From: an uncultured Odoribacter sp.
GTDB taxonomy: Bacteria > Bacteroidota > Bacteroidia > Bacteroidales > Marinifilaceae
NCBI GenBank assembly: GCA_910588375.1
Contig: CAJUQA010000007.1
Coordinates: 62,001 to 126,000 of the forward strand
Length of the DNA stretch: 64,000 nt
Reading direction: 5' to 3'
Shown: piece by piece, positions 38,351 through 46,902 of the stretch
Position numbering within the stretch: position 1 is the first letter of the stretch
How the letters are laid out: the number at the start of each line of letters is the position of its first letter
Position numbers and translations under genes: made by a program
Notes under the pieces: generated by a model
Databases searched by the model: none
Seen by the model: only the letters and a program-made list of their open reading frames with translations
What the model was told of the DNA's origin: nothing

Positions 38351-38956
38351 TTAAACAAGAGTACGGACAAAAAGGGATATTCCGTCAAAAATCATCTGCA
38401 AACCGATGGTCGCCACAATGAGACCGATAATCCGGATCAACGGATTCATAAAATTATATTTTATCAGGACATTTCCGATACGACGCGCCTGAAGCATACA
38501 CATCAAATTAATGGCCAAAGCGAACAAAATGGCGATAATCGTCATTTCCCGCCCGTATTGCATAGGGAAAGTCACCGCCGCCGTAATCGTAGCAGGCCCC
38601 GCAATCATCGGAATGGCTATCGGAACGGTCGTCAGGTCGGCCAATTTAATATGTTCATCCACTTTCAGAAAAAATCCCTTCAACAAACCGGAAAGCCCGT
38701 TGTAAATCAAAACCGCCCCGCAGGTAATCTGAAAAGAATATAGTTCGACCCGAAACACATAATTGAATGTCAATTCACCCAAAAACAGGAAAAAAATCAG
38801 AATCACCGCTGCCGTGACCGTAGATTTCAGAGAAATATAACGCAACTCACCGGGAGAAAAACGCTCCTGCAGGGAAGTCACAATAAGAATCTTTTGCAAA
38901 GGATTCACCAGGGCAAGCAATGCCGCGATACAACTCAATATTACTTTTACTGTCAT
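38351..38956 (-). CDS. MarC/UPF0056 family inner-membrane protein
   Basis: The 201-residue protein has six predicted transmembrane helices. The family pattern is present: LLALVNPLQKILIVTSL, then PIAIPMIAGPATITAAVTF, a loop with the GP motif. The function of MarC proteins is not established despite the historic drug-resistance name. It lies upstream of upp in the same direction. Confidence 0.88.
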   Translation of the reverse strand: MTVKVILSCIAALLALVNPLQKILIVTSLQERFSPGELRYISLKSTVTAAVILIFFLFLGELTFNYVFRVELYSFQITCGAVLIYNGLSGLLKGFFLKVDEHIKLADLTTVPIAIPMIAGPATITAAVTFPMQYGREMTIIAILFALAINLMCMLQARRIGNVLIKYNFMNPLIRIIGLIVATIGLQMIFDGISLFVRTLV

Positions 38957-39124
38957 AGCCTAATTTCCCCGGATACAACCGGATGGCAACAAAATTAATG
39001 AATCCCTCCGGATTATCGAACATTTTTCTTTCTTTTCCCTCTCTTGTTTTGTCCTTTTCAAAAACAAAACAAGTCTCTCTCTCGTAAATTTCGGTATATT
39101 TAACAAGTTAATACATCATACTAT

Positions 39125-39826
39125 ATGGAAAAAGAACTAAACACCATGCTCCGCATCGGAGACGAAGCCCCCGCTTTTAAAGCGATAACGACAGAAGGTG
39201 AAATCAGTTTTCCGGAAGATTTCGAAGGGAAATGGGTGATATTCTTCAGCCATCCTTCCGATTTTACCTCCGTCTGTACCTCCGAATTGTTGACATTCGG
39301 CCATTCGGCCTGCGAATTTGAGGCACTGAATTGCCAGTTAATCGGGCTATCCATCGACAGCATTCCCAGTCACATGGCCTGGCTGCACACCATGGAGAAA
39401 ATGAACTACAAAGGAATGAACAATATCGAATTCCATTTCCCCCTGATTGCAGACCTTTCCATGAATATCGCACAAGCATACGGCATGTTACATCCGGGCG
39501 AAAGTACCACACAGGCCGTGCGTACCGTCTATTTCATCGACCCCCATAACATTATCCGGGCAATCATTTATTATCCGATGGCGTTGGGACGCAATTTCGA
39601 CGAACTCAAAAGAGTGCTTATCGGACTGCAAACCATTGATAAATTTGAAGTGGCATTGCCGGCAGACTGGCATCCCGGCGATGATGTGATTGTTCCCGCC
39701 CCGAAATCCATGGAAGAAATAGATAAGAAGAAAAAAGACCCGGAAGAAGCAACTACTTGTTACGATTGGTTTCTCTGTACCAAACCCCTTCCGCAGGAAA
39801 AGATTGTAAAAGCCTTGAAAAAATAA
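39125..39826 (+). CDS. Peroxiredoxin of the Prx6/1-Cys group
   Basis: The enzyme reduces peroxides and peroxynitrite with a peroxidatic Cys at residue 51 in SHPSDFTSVCTSE. The 233-residue length and C-terminal extension match Prx6. Two further cysteines near the end (CYDWFLC) might act as resolving residues, as in archaeal members, so a strict 1-Cys mechanism is not certain. Together with the manganese catalase it gives the window two separate peroxide defences. A TATATTTA (7 of 8) box lies at 39095-39102. A bidirectional terminator follows. Confidence 0.93.
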   Translation: MEKELNTMLRIGDEAPAFKAITTEGEISFPEDFEGKWVIFFSHPSDFTSVCTSELLTFGHSACEFEALNCQLIGLSIDSIPSHMAWLHTMEKMNYKGMNNIEFHFPLIADLSMNIAQAYGMLHPGESTTQAVRTVYFIDPHNIIRAIIYYPMALGRNFDELKRVLIGLQTIDKFEVALPADWHPGDDVIVPAPKSMEEIDKKKKDPEEATTCYDWFLCTKPLPQEKIVKALKK

Positions 39827-39831
39827 AAAAA

Positions 39832-39859
39832 TTCCCCGGCATAAAACAGGGCCGGGGAA
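39832..39859. terminator. Bidirectional terminator between peroxiredoxin and DJ-1 genes
   Basis: The 9-bp arms TTCCCCGGC and GCCGGGGAA with a 10-nt loop are flanked by an A run on the left and ATATTTTT on the right. The stem serves both convergent genes. Confidence 0.85.
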
Positions 39860-39873
39860 ATATTTTTCCTATT

Positions 39874-40422
39874 TTAAAGCAACATACCTGCTGCCACTTC
39901 TTCCGCTTTTTCCTTGCCGCACAAATGCTCTACGATAGCCAAACCAAAAGCGAAACTATAACCGGGTCCACGTCCGGTAATGATATTACCATCAACCACA
40001 ACTCCTTCGGGCAGGACGGCTATTTCCGGCAAGTGGCTTTCAAATCCCGGATAGCAGGTCATCCGGATGTCTTTCTTCAAGGGCAATTTACCCAACACCA
40101 GCACCGGAGCGGCACATATCGCCGCCACTTTCCCCTGTCGTGAGAAATGCCCCTGTAAATAATCCATCAGTTCCCCGCATTCCGACAGATTCTGCGCCCC
40201 GGGCATCCCGCCGGGAAAAATAAGAAATTCCCCCTCTTCTTTCAGCATCTCATGCAACATGATATCCGCTTTTACTACTACACCGTGAGCCCCTTTCACC
40301 TCCTGTTTCCCCATGACTGCCACCGTCCGTACTTCCACGCCTCCGCGTCGCAACACATCCAATGTGCCGATAGCTTCCGTTTCTTCAAAGCCATCTGCCA
40401 AAAAAAGAAAAGATTTTTTCAT
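39874..40422 (-). CDS. DJ-1/PfpI family protein
   Basis: From the ATG at 40422 the protein has 182 residues. It has the DJ-1 nucleophile elbow VAAICAAPVLVLG (Cys103) and the supporting acidic residue in LADGFEETEAIG (Glu14), with GGMPGAQNL between them. DJ-1 (YajL-type) proteins protect against oxidative or carbonyl damage; the exact reaction is debated. The start just downstream of a TATATTTG promoter box is preferred over a longer frame. It converges on the peroxiredoxin gene, a fitting partner. Confidence 0.9.
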   Translation of the reverse strand: MKKSFLFLADGFEETEAIGTLDVLRRGGVEVRTVAVMGKQEVKGAHGVVVKADIMLHEMLKEEGEFLIFPGGMPGAQNLSECGELMDYLQGHFSRQGKVAAICAAPVLVLGKLPLKKDIRMTCYPGFESHLPEIAVLPEGVVVDGNIITGRGPGYSFAFGLAIVEHLCGKEKAEEVAAGMLL

Positions 40423-40450
40423 AATCATACCGTTTAAGTTTCTACTTCTA

Positions 40451-40458
40451 CAAATATA
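40451..40458 (-). promoter_or_regulatory. Promoter -7 element of the DJ-1 gene
   Basis: On the minus strand this reads TATATTTG, an exact TAnnTTTG match 28 bp before the ATG, lying in the short gap after trmD. Confidence 0.55.
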
Positions 40459-40488
40459 CACTATTCCCCCCTTTTTTCCCAAGCCCTC

Positions 40489-41163
40489 TTATTCCAATAG
40501 GTCAGGACGCAAGAGCCGGGTACGCTCATAAGCCTGTTCTTCCTGCCATTCACGAATTTTCGCATGATTGCCGGAAAGCAGGATATCGGGCACCTTCCAG
40601 CCGTTGAACTCCGCCGGACGGGTATAAACCGGAGCCGCCAGCAGGTTGTCCTGAAAAGAATCGCTCAACGCCGAACTTTCGTCACTCATCGCTCCGGGTA
40701 TCAGCCGGACAATGGCATCCGTCATGATACACGCCGGCAACTCTCCCCCCGTCAACACGAAATCGCCCACAGAAATTTCACGGGTAATGAGATGCTCCCG
40801 GATACGCTGGTCTATGCCTTTGTAATGACCGCAAAGAATCATGATGTTCTCTTTCAGCGACAGTTCGTTTGCCGTCTTCTGATTAAACACCGGCGCATCG
40901 GGCGAGGTATATATAATTTCGTCGTATTTCCGCTGAGAGGTCAATTCGTTGATGCAGTCGAATATCGGCTGTATCATCATCACCATTCCCGCTTCTCCGC
41001 CAAAAGGATAATCGTCCACTTTCCGGAATTTATCTTTCGACCAATCGCGGATGTTATGAATATAAATTTCAACAACCCCTTTTGCCCGCGCCCGTTTCAC
41101 AATGGAATGGTTCAACGGGCTTTCAAGCAATTCGGGCACCACACTCAATATGTCTATGCGCAT
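40489..41163 (-). CDS. trmD: tRNA (guanine-N1)-methyltransferase
   Basis: TrmD methylates G37 of tRNA and prevents frameshifting. The 224-residue protein has the SPOUT trefoil-knot fold, with PFGGEAGMVMMIQP, the SAM loop LCGHYKGIDQRIREHL and VLTGGELPACIMTDAIVRLIPG. It lies alone, without the usual rimM or rplS neighbours. The C-terminal domain ends WQEEQAYERTRLLRPDLL, which is standard. Confidence 0.97.
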   Translation of the reverse strand: MRIDILSVVPELLESPLNHSIVKRARAKGVVEIYIHNIRDWSKDKFRKVDDYPFGGEAGMVMMIQPIFDCINELTSQRKYDEIIYTSPDAPVFNQKTANELSLKENIMILCGHYKGIDQRIREHLITREISVGDFVLTGGELPACIMTDAIVRLIPGAMSDESSALSDSFQDNLLAAPVYTRPAEFNGWKVPDILLSGNHAKIREWQEEQAYERTRLLRPDLLE

Positions 41164-41297
41164 CGGCTTTCCCTTTTTGGTTTAAAAGTTTAAAGATAAA
41201 CATTTTTTCCTTCCTTCAACAAGGGGAATACACTGCATTCTCCTCGACAAGACCTCACCCCCTCTTATACATGCTGTCGTTATGGCTCCGTTATTCC

Positions 41298-41335
41298 TCC
41301 GTTTTCTCTCCGTTCCGGAACGGAGAGAAAACGGA
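41298..41335. repeat. Perfect 38-bp palindrome
   Basis: The 19-bp arms TCCGTTTTCTCTCCGTTCC and its exact reverse complement meet with no spacer in the gap between the trmD start and the S9 peptidase end. Pairing continues weakly outside. There is no flanking T run, so it is not a typical terminator. It could be a cruciform site, a protein-binding site or a relic of an inserted repeat. Confidence 0.75.
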
Positions 41336-41433
41336 AGGGAAACAGGCAACAAAACCTGTTATCTTAGAGTAACCATATCGCAATATATATTTTCCCAAGG
41401 TTTTCATTTTACTAAAAAAGGGGTGAGCGACTT

Positions 41434-43575
41434 TTATTTCAGATAGTCTTCAAAGTAGTCGGTGACTTTCTGCATCAGATGGATGCGGTCGCGCCCGAAT
41501 ACATTGTGCTCAGCGCAAGGATAGGGGAAATAGTCTACCTGCACCTGGTTTTTGATGCACTCACGTATAAAACTCAGGCTGTGTTCCCACAACACGGTGT
41601 TGTCAATCGCACCCTGACAAATCAGCAATTTGCCTTTCAAATCTTTCGCTTTGTTCATCAGGCTGACTTTGGCATATCCTTCCGGATTGCTTTGGGGAGT
41701 TTCCATGTAGCGTTCACCATACATCACTTCATACCATTTCCAGTCAATTACCGGTCCTCCGGCTACAGCCACTTTAAATACGTCGGGATAATTCGTTATC
41801 AAAGAAATGGTCATGAAACCGCCGTAGCTCCAGCCGTGTACCCCAATGCGGTCGGCATCGACCCAAGGCTGTGATTTCAAAAATTCGATGCCTTTCATCT
41901 GGTCGGCCATTTCCGCCTGTCCGCAATAGCGGTGAATGGCTTTCTCATATTCCGCTCCCTGATTGGAGGTACCCCGGTTGTCCATAACAAATACGACATA
42001 CCCATGCTGTGCCATGTACATCTCCCAACGGCGCAGTTCCGCCTGCCAGGTGTTCTTCACCATTTGTGAATGAGGGCCGCCGTATACGTAAAGAATCACA
42101 GGGTATTTTTTAGTCGGGTCGAAATTCATCGGCTTAATGAGGCGGTAATAGTTATCAAATTTCCCGTCGGCACTTTTCAGGCTTCCCAAAGTAATCTCCC
42201 CGTAGTTGTAATTTTTCGTCGGATTTTCCGCCCGTAGCAATTCACGCACAGTCTTACCATCCGTTTGACGTAATTCGATAACACGCGGCACATTGAGACT
42301 GCTATAGCTATCTACAAAATATTTGCCGTCCTTGCTCAATATCGCCCGATGCCAGCCTTCCGCCGTCGTCAGTCGGGTTTTCTTCCCTGTTTTCACGTCT
42401 ACCCGAAACAAATGGTTGTCTACCGGACTTACCTCCGCCGACGTATAATACACATGACGTCCATCTTGTCCGGCATAAGTCACATCGGCATCCACATCTG
42501 TCAAGCGACGCACATTCCGACCTTCCGTGTCACAGAGATACAGGTTCCGGTAGCCGTCACGATTATCAGTACGATAAAGGAAATGACCGGCATCATTTTT
42601 CAAAAACACCAACGGGTCGCTCGGTTCTACCCAACGGTCATTTTTCTCTTTCAGCAATGTTTTTACAAACTCACCGTTACGGGCATTGTATTTGTTCAAA
42701 TGCACCTGTTTCTGCGCCCGGTCAACCACCTGCAGATAAATCATTTCCGAAGCCGGATCCCATGTAACATTGGTCAAATATTGTTCGCGTCCGAAATCCG
42801 TGACATCCAAAAACACCGTCCGTTGGGAGGCCAAATCATATACCCCCACACTAATCTGCTCGGACGGCATTCCCGTCATCGGGTATTTAATCTCTTTCAA
42901 TGAACCGGTACGGGTGGTAATATCCAATAACGGGAACGTGCTCACCTGGCTCTCGTCTTTGCGGTAAAAGGCCAGTTTCTTCCCGTCGGGCGACCAAAAG
43001 ATGCCATTGTGGATACCCATTTCGTTCCGGCTAACCGACTGGCCGTTTACGATATTAGGGTCTGCATCCTTGGTAACGGGATATTCATTGCCGCGTTCGT
43101 CGGAATAATAGAGATTGTTGCCGCGTGTAAAAGCATAGGCATCCTTGCCGTTATAGGTCAGATCGGCTGCTTTTTCCGGTACGGGAATCGACCGCAATAT
43201 CCGCTTACTTTCCATGTCGATTTCCGTCCGTTTTCCTTTGCGAACTATCACCAATGTTTTTCCGTCTTGCCAAGCATATTGCGGCCATCCTTTCAATTCG
43301 CTTCCCAGAAGGCCGTTCAGCTCATCAAGTGTCATCAAGACTGTTTTTTCTCCTCGGTCGGCAGTTTCAGCCATAAGATTCTTTTCCTCGATGTATGTCA
43401 GTACATTCCGGTCTCCCTGCCATTGAACGGCACGTGATTGAGGCCACAGTCCATATCCCAAGACAGCCTCTTCCATGGTCAGAATCTTTCCCTCCTGCGT
43501 TTTTTCTCCTCCTTGCTGGGCAACAACAGGCATCATAATTCCCATACTTAAAAAAGTGAGTAATACGTATTTCAT
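41434..43575 (-). CDS. Dipeptidyl peptidase IV-like serine peptidase (S9B), exported
   Basis: The 713-residue protein has a signal peptide (MKYVLLTFLSMGIMMPVVAQ), an eight-bladed propeller with the DPP-IV N-terminal domain (WSPDGKKLAFYRKDES) and a C-terminal alpha/beta-hydrolase domain. The catalytic Ser lies in GWSYGGFM, the Asp in CQGAIDNTVLWEHS and the His in PCAEHNVFG. It cleaves dipeptides, often after Pro, in the periplasm, and is a common gut Bacteroidota enzyme. A TATCTTTG promoter box sits 37 bp upstream. Confidence 0.93.
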   Translation of the reverse strand: MKYVLLTFLSMGIMMPVVAQQGGEKTQEGKILTMEEAVLGYGLWPQSRAVQWQGDRNVLTYIEEKNLMAETADRGEKTVLMTLDELNGLLGSELKGWPQYAWQDGKTLVIVRKGKRTEIDMESKRILRSIPVPEKAADLTYNGKDAYAFTRGNNLYYSDERGNEYPVTKDADPNIVNGQSVSRNEMGIHNGIFWSPDGKKLAFYRKDESQVSTFPLLDITTRTGSLKEIKYPMTGMPSEQISVGVYDLASQRTVFLDVTDFGREQYLTNVTWDPASEMIYLQVVDRAQKQVHLNKYNARNGEFVKTLLKEKNDRWVEPSDPLVFLKNDAGHFLYRTDNRDGYRNLYLCDTEGRNVRRLTDVDADVTYAGQDGRHVYYTSAEVSPVDNHLFRVDVKTGKKTRLTTAEGWHRAILSKDGKYFVDSYSSLNVPRVIELRQTDGKTVRELLRAENPTKNYNYGEITLGSLKSADGKFDNYYRLIKPMNFDPTKKYPVILYVYGGPHSQMVKNTWQAELRRWEMYMAQHGYVVFVMDNRGTSNQGAEYEKAIHRYCGQAEMADQMKGIEFLKSQPWVDADRIGVHGWSYGGFMTISLITNYPDVFKVAVAGGPVIDWKWYEVMYGERYMETPQSNPEGYAKVSLMNKAKDLKGKLLICQGAIDNTVLWEHSLSFIRECIKNQVQVDYFPYPCAEHNVFGRDRIHLMQKVTDYFEDYLK

Positions 43576-43611
43576 CTGTTCATTTATGTTAAATTATTTC
43601 ACTACCTGCGC

Positions 43612-43619
43612 AAAGATAA
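43612..43619 (-). promoter_or_regulatory. Promoter -7 element of the S9 peptidase
   Basis: On the minus strand this reads TATCTTTG, an exact TAnnTTTG match 37 bp before the peptidase ATG. No clear -33 box was seen. Confidence 0.55.
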
Positions 43620-43694
43620 TAATAATCTTCGGCAGAAACCTCCTGTCGGAAGAATTAAAAACCGGAAAGGAAAGACAATCACGATTCCATTCAC

Positions 43695-43886
43695 TAAATT
43701 CCACCGAAATCAGTGAATAAACTCTCCAAATTTGACCGAATTCAGTGAATCAACTCACTGAATTTTGCCGAATTTGGTGAATTAACTCACTAAATTTGGC
43801 TGAAATCAGTGAACAAACTCACCAAATTTAACCGAATTTAGTGAATCAACTCACTGAATTTTGCCGAATTTGGTGAATTGAATGAT
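43695..43886. repeat. Array of six 32-bp tandem repeats upstream of the AAA/DUF4143 gene
   Basis: The units start at 43695, 43727, 43759, 43791, 43823 and 43855 and are each exactly 32 bp, with the last unit degenerate at its end. Conserved parts are AAATTT at the start, CCGAATT in the middle and GTGAATCAACTCAC at the end. Across unit junctions the sequence forms inverted arms (CACTRAATT and AATTYRGTG). The array ends 9 bp before a TATATTTG promoter box. There are no unique spacers, so it is not a CRISPR. The 32-bp period is close to three helical turns, so every unit faces the same side of the DNA. Confidence 0.9.
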
Positions 43887-43894
43887 TTTTTTCC

Positions 43895-43902
43895 TATATT
43901 TG
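43895..43902 (+). promoter_or_regulatory. Promoter -7 element of the AAA/DUF4143 operon
   Basis: The element is TATATTTG, an exact TAnnTTTG match 15 bp before the ATG at 43918. The -33 position falls inside the last 32-bp repeat unit, so anything bound to the array would affect this promoter. Confidence 0.65.
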
Positions 43903-43917
43903 CAAGAAAAACATCCT

Positions 43918-45036
43918 ATGATTAAGCGAATTATCAAAAATTCCATTTTAGCCGATTACAAACGCAGAAAAGTCATTGTTTTACTGGGAGCCCGGCAGGT
44001 AGGAAAAACGACTTTGCTTTCCGAATTAAAAGAGGGAAAGAAAAAAGTACTTTCTTTGAATTGCGACAACACTGACGATGTGATTGCTTTGGAAAAGAAG
44101 ACCTCGACGGAACTGCAACATTTCCTGTCGCCTTATGATTTGGTGTTTATCGATGAAGCGCAACGGGTGAAGAATATCGGTTTGACGCTGAAAATCATAG
44201 GAGACCTGAAATTAAAGACACAGGTCATTGTTACAGGTTCTTCGTCGCTGGATGTGGCGGACAAAATCAACGAACCGGCCACAGGGCGATTGATTGAATA
44301 CAATCTGTACCCGTTTTCCTTGTCGGAGTTGGCTGCCAACAGTTCCCAACGGGAAGAAAGCCGTCTGCTTGAAACCCGCATGATTTACGGATTATATCCG
44401 GAAGTGGTCACCGAACCAGAGGACGCCAAGCGAATTTTAATGACTTTGACAAACAATTATCTGTATAAGGATATTTTTACTTTCAAAGGCCTGAAGAAGC
44501 CCGATTTAATCCAGAAACTGATACGGGCGTTGGCATTGCAACTGGGCAGCGAAGTGTCATACAACGAACTGAGCAACCTGTTGGGAGTGGACAAAAACAC
44601 GGTGGAGACTTATATCAGCCTATTGGAAAAATGTTTTGTCATATTCCGTCTGGATTCATTCAGCCGTAATCTGCGCAATGAAATCAAGAAGGGGAAAAAG
44701 GTGTATTTCTACGACAATGGCATACGGAATGCCGTGTTATCGAATTTCGCCCCTCTGGAATTAAGAAATGACGCCGGCGCATTGTGGGAAAATCTCATGA
44801 TCAGTGAGCGGGTGAAGCATCATGCCTATTCGGGCCGTTTTGCGCATCTTTACTTCTGGCGTACGCACGAACAACAGGAAATCGATTTGGTGGAAGAAGA
44901 GGACGGCAAACTGAACACGTTTGAATTCAAATGGAACGGAAATAGCAAAAAACGCCAGCCCCGCGCCTTCGCCTGTTCCTACCCCGACTCCCCCTATCAA
45001 GTCATTACTCCTGAAAATTATTGGGAGTTTATCTGA
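43918..45036 (+). CDS. AAA ATPase with DUF4143 C-terminal domain
   Basis: From the ATG at 43918 the protein has 372 residues. The AAA_14 module has Walker A GARQVGKTTLL (24-34) and Walker B DLVFIDEAQR (about 78-87), followed by VTGSSSLDVADKINEPATGR. A winged-helix-like segment (EVSYNELSNLLGVDKNTVETYISLLEK) leads to DUF4143, a nuclease-like fold (FWRTHEQQEIDLVEEEDGKLNTFEFK, seen in two parts). The family is widespread and expanded in Bacteroidota and its role is unknown. It heads a run with the beta-lactamase 16 bp later. The residues WRTHEQQEIDLV resemble a degenerate restriction-enzyme-like active site. Confidence 0.9.
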   Translation: MIKRIIKNSILADYKRRKVIVLLGARQVGKTTLLSELKEGKKKVLSLNCDNTDDVIALEKKTSTELQHFLSPYDLVFIDEAQRVKNIGLTLKIIGDLKLKTQVIVTGSSSLDVADKINEPATGRLIEYNLYPFSLSELAANSSQREESRLLETRMIYGLYPEVVTEPEDAKRILMTLTNNYLYKDIFTFKGLKKPDLIQKLIRALALQLGSEVSYNELSNLLGVDKNTVETYISLLEKCFVIFRLDSFSRNLRNEIKKGKKVYFYDNGIRNAVLSNFAPLELRNDAGALWENLMISERVKHHAYSGRFAHLYFWRTHEQQEIDLVEEEDGKLNTFEFKWNGNSKKRQPRAFACSYPDSPYQVITPENYWEFI

Positions 45037-45052
45037 ACCTTCTATTAATTCT

Positions 45053-45961
45053 ATGAAAAACGGCATTTTCAGAAATATCATATACAGTTTCATTGTAGCA
45101 GTCACGGTGTTCTCGGGAGCAAGTGCCCAAGAAAAACAACTGAAACTGGCACTTGAACGATATATCCGGTCCTGCTCTGCCGAAATCGGCGTAGCCGTAG
45201 TGACCGATAGAAAAGATACTATTTGTGTAAACAATGAGTATCCCTATCTTATGAACAGCGTGATGAAATTATACCAAGCGATGGCAGTAGCCGCTGTTTT
45301 GCAGGCGCAGAAGATTTCAACCGATTCACTGCTTTGCATTCAAGAGAGTGAATTGCATCCCCGGACTTACAGCCCGATGCGGGAGGCTCATCCCTCCGGA
45401 AATTTTCAGATTCCCATCGCCGGATTGTTGAAATATTCTTTGCAACAGAGCGATAATAACGCCTGTGACATTCTGTTCCACCATATTATTGGAATAGAGG
45501 CGACAGAAAGGTACATTCAAGGGTTAGGAATAAAGAATTTTGCCATCCGGGTAAATGAGCGGGATATGTACGAAAATCACGCAACGTCCTCCGAAAACTG
45601 GAATCATCCGTTATCGGCAGCATTGCTGATTAACAAACTCTTCACGCAACAGTTGTATGAACCTGTCTATCAAAATTTGCTGACGGAAACATTGATTTCG
45701 TGCACGACCGGACAGAATCGTCTGACAAAACCGCTGTTACCCCAAAGAGCCGTTATCGGTCATAAAACGGGTACCGGTTTTTCTTCCCCAATGGGCTTGC
45801 CCCAAGGTATCAATGATGTCGGTTTTGTCCGGCTCCCCAATGGACGGCAGTATGCCATTGCCGTGTTTATAAAATCATCACCGTATGATATGCAGGCAAC
45901 AGAGCAGATGATTGCCGATATTTCGGAAATTGTTTATATACATATTACGAATGACAATTAA
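45053..45961 (+). CDS. Class A beta-lactamase (Bacteroidota CfxA/CepA/PER-like group)
   Basis: The protein has 302 residues from the ATG at 45053, with a Sec signal ending at SGASAQ. Active-site motifs are complete: S69-x-x-K72 (NSVMKLY), SDN at 133-135 (QQSDNNA) and KTG at 238-240 (GHKTGTGF). The omega-loop region reads ERDMYENHATSSENWNHP with candidate general-base Glu residues. It hydrolyses beta-lactams in the periplasm; the spectrum cannot be read from sequence. It lies 16 bp after the AAA gene, and its stop overlaps the next ATG (TAATG). A longer in-frame start inside the AAA gene gives a Pro-rich non-signal leader and is rejected. Confidence 0.92.
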   Translation: MKNGIFRNIIYSFIVAVTVFSGASAQEKQLKLALERYIRSCSAEIGVAVVTDRKDTICVNNEYPYLMNSVMKLYQAMAVAAVLQAQKISTDSLLCIQESELHPRTYSPMREAHPSGNFQIPIAGLLKYSLQQSDNNACDILFHHIIGIEATERYIQGLGIKNFAIRVNERDMYENHATSSENWNHPLSAALLINKLFTQQLYEPVYQNLLTETLISCTTGQNRLTKPLLPQRAVIGHKTGTGFSSPMGLPQGINDVGFVRLPNGRQYAIAVFIKSSPYDMQATEQMIADISEIVYIHITNDN

Positions 45962-46839
45962 TGGAGATAAGATTAGAGACAATAAATAAAAAGCGTTTTC
46001 TGCCCCTTCTGCTGATAGGCGATGAGCAGGAAGATATGATTGACCGTTATCTTTTATCGGGCGATTTATATGTGGGTGCCGTTTCCGGAAGAGATATGGC
46101 CGTATGTGTCGTCAGTCAAACAGGAAGGGATGCGGTGGAAATCAAAAATATAGCCGTATCGCCTTCTTTTCAACGCCAAGGCTACGGCAAAAAAATGATA
46201 CAGTGGATTGAGAAACGATACCCGGGACGGATAATCCAACTCGGAACAGGAGAAGTTCCTTCAACGATGAATTTTTACAAAGCCTGCGGGTTTTCTTTCT
46301 CCCATCGGATTCCGGATTTCTTTACCAATCATTACGACCATGAAATCAAGGAAGACGGTATCGTATTGAAAGACATGATTTGTTTTCAAAAAGACTCTGC
46401 CATACGGGAATTTACAGACACAGCCCGATGGCAGGAATTGTTATCGATATGGGAAGCTGCCGTACGTGACAGCCATCATTTCCTTTCGGAAGAGGATATC
46501 GCTTTTTTTCGGGAGAAGATTCCGACAGAATATTTGCCTTGTCTGAGTGTATTCGGTATAGAGAACGAACAGAAAGAACTCTGCGGATTCATGGCAGTGA
46601 GCGACGAAATGATAGAGATGCTTTTTATTCATCCTTCCGTCAAAGGAAAGGGCTACGGGAGCCGCTTGCTCCGCTTAGCCACCAAGGTCAAAGGGCTACG
46701 ACGGGTAGATGTGAATGAAGAAAATCCGCAAGCATTGGCATTCTATCAAAGCAGAGGTTTCAAAGTTACAGGCAGGGATGCCACCGACCCTTCGGGCAAA
46801 CCTTTTCCGATTCTACATATGAGTCTGCAGAAGAAATAA
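45961..46839 (+). CDS. Tandem GNAT acetyltransferase (two fused GNAT domains)
   Basis: The 292-residue protein contains two GNAT domains. In the first (about 1-140) the acetyl-CoA loop is VSPSFQRQGYGKKMIQWI. In the second (about 150-292) it is IHPSVKGKGYGSRLLRLA, followed by VNEENPQALAFYQSRGFKVTGR. The second resembles YjaB/YafP-type acetyltransferases. The substrates are unknown. Its ATG shares a base with the beta-lactamase stop, which implies translational coupling, but a joint resistance role is inference. Confidence 0.88.
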   Translation: MEIRLETINKKRFLPLLLIGDEQEDMIDRYLLSGDLYVGAVSGRDMAVCVVSQTGRDAVEIKNIAVSPSFQRQGYGKKMIQWIEKRYPGRIIQLGTGEVPSTMNFYKACGFSFSHRIPDFFTNHYDHEIKEDGIVLKDMICFQKDSAIREFTDTARWQELLSIWEAAVRDSHHFLSEEDIAFFREKIPTEYLPCLSVFGIENEQKELCGFMAVSDEMIEMLFIHPSVKGKGYGSRLLRLATKVKGLRRVDVNEENPQALAFYQSRGFKVTGRDATDPSGKPFPILHMSLQKK

Positions 46840-46902
46840 ACTACACACGTAAGGAAATTAATTGTATATTTATCCCACGGAAATATTTCATACTCTCAAA
46901 TT

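Larger units (their letters stand above)
43576..43917. other. Divergent intergenic region holding the repeat array and two promoters
   Basis: These 342 bp contain the S9 peptidase promoter on the left, about 75 bp without recognised features, the six-unit array and then the ATPase promoter. No credible coding sequence is present. Confidence 0.7.

Noticed and set aside
39043..39073. Operator or terminator upstream of the peroxiredoxin (CTTGTTTTG/CAAAACAAG arms)
   Set aside because: Low-complexity A/T-rich arms with a 13-nt loop; chance pairing cannot be excluded and no function follows.
43695..43886. CRISPR array
   Set aside because: Units are contiguous 32-bp repeats with no unique spacers, and no cas genes are in the window.
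44921..45052. Longer start for the beta-lactamase inside the ATPase gene
   Set aside because: The added residues are Pro-rich and not a signal peptide, while the ATG at 45053 gives a normal signal and starts 16 bp after the ATPase stop.
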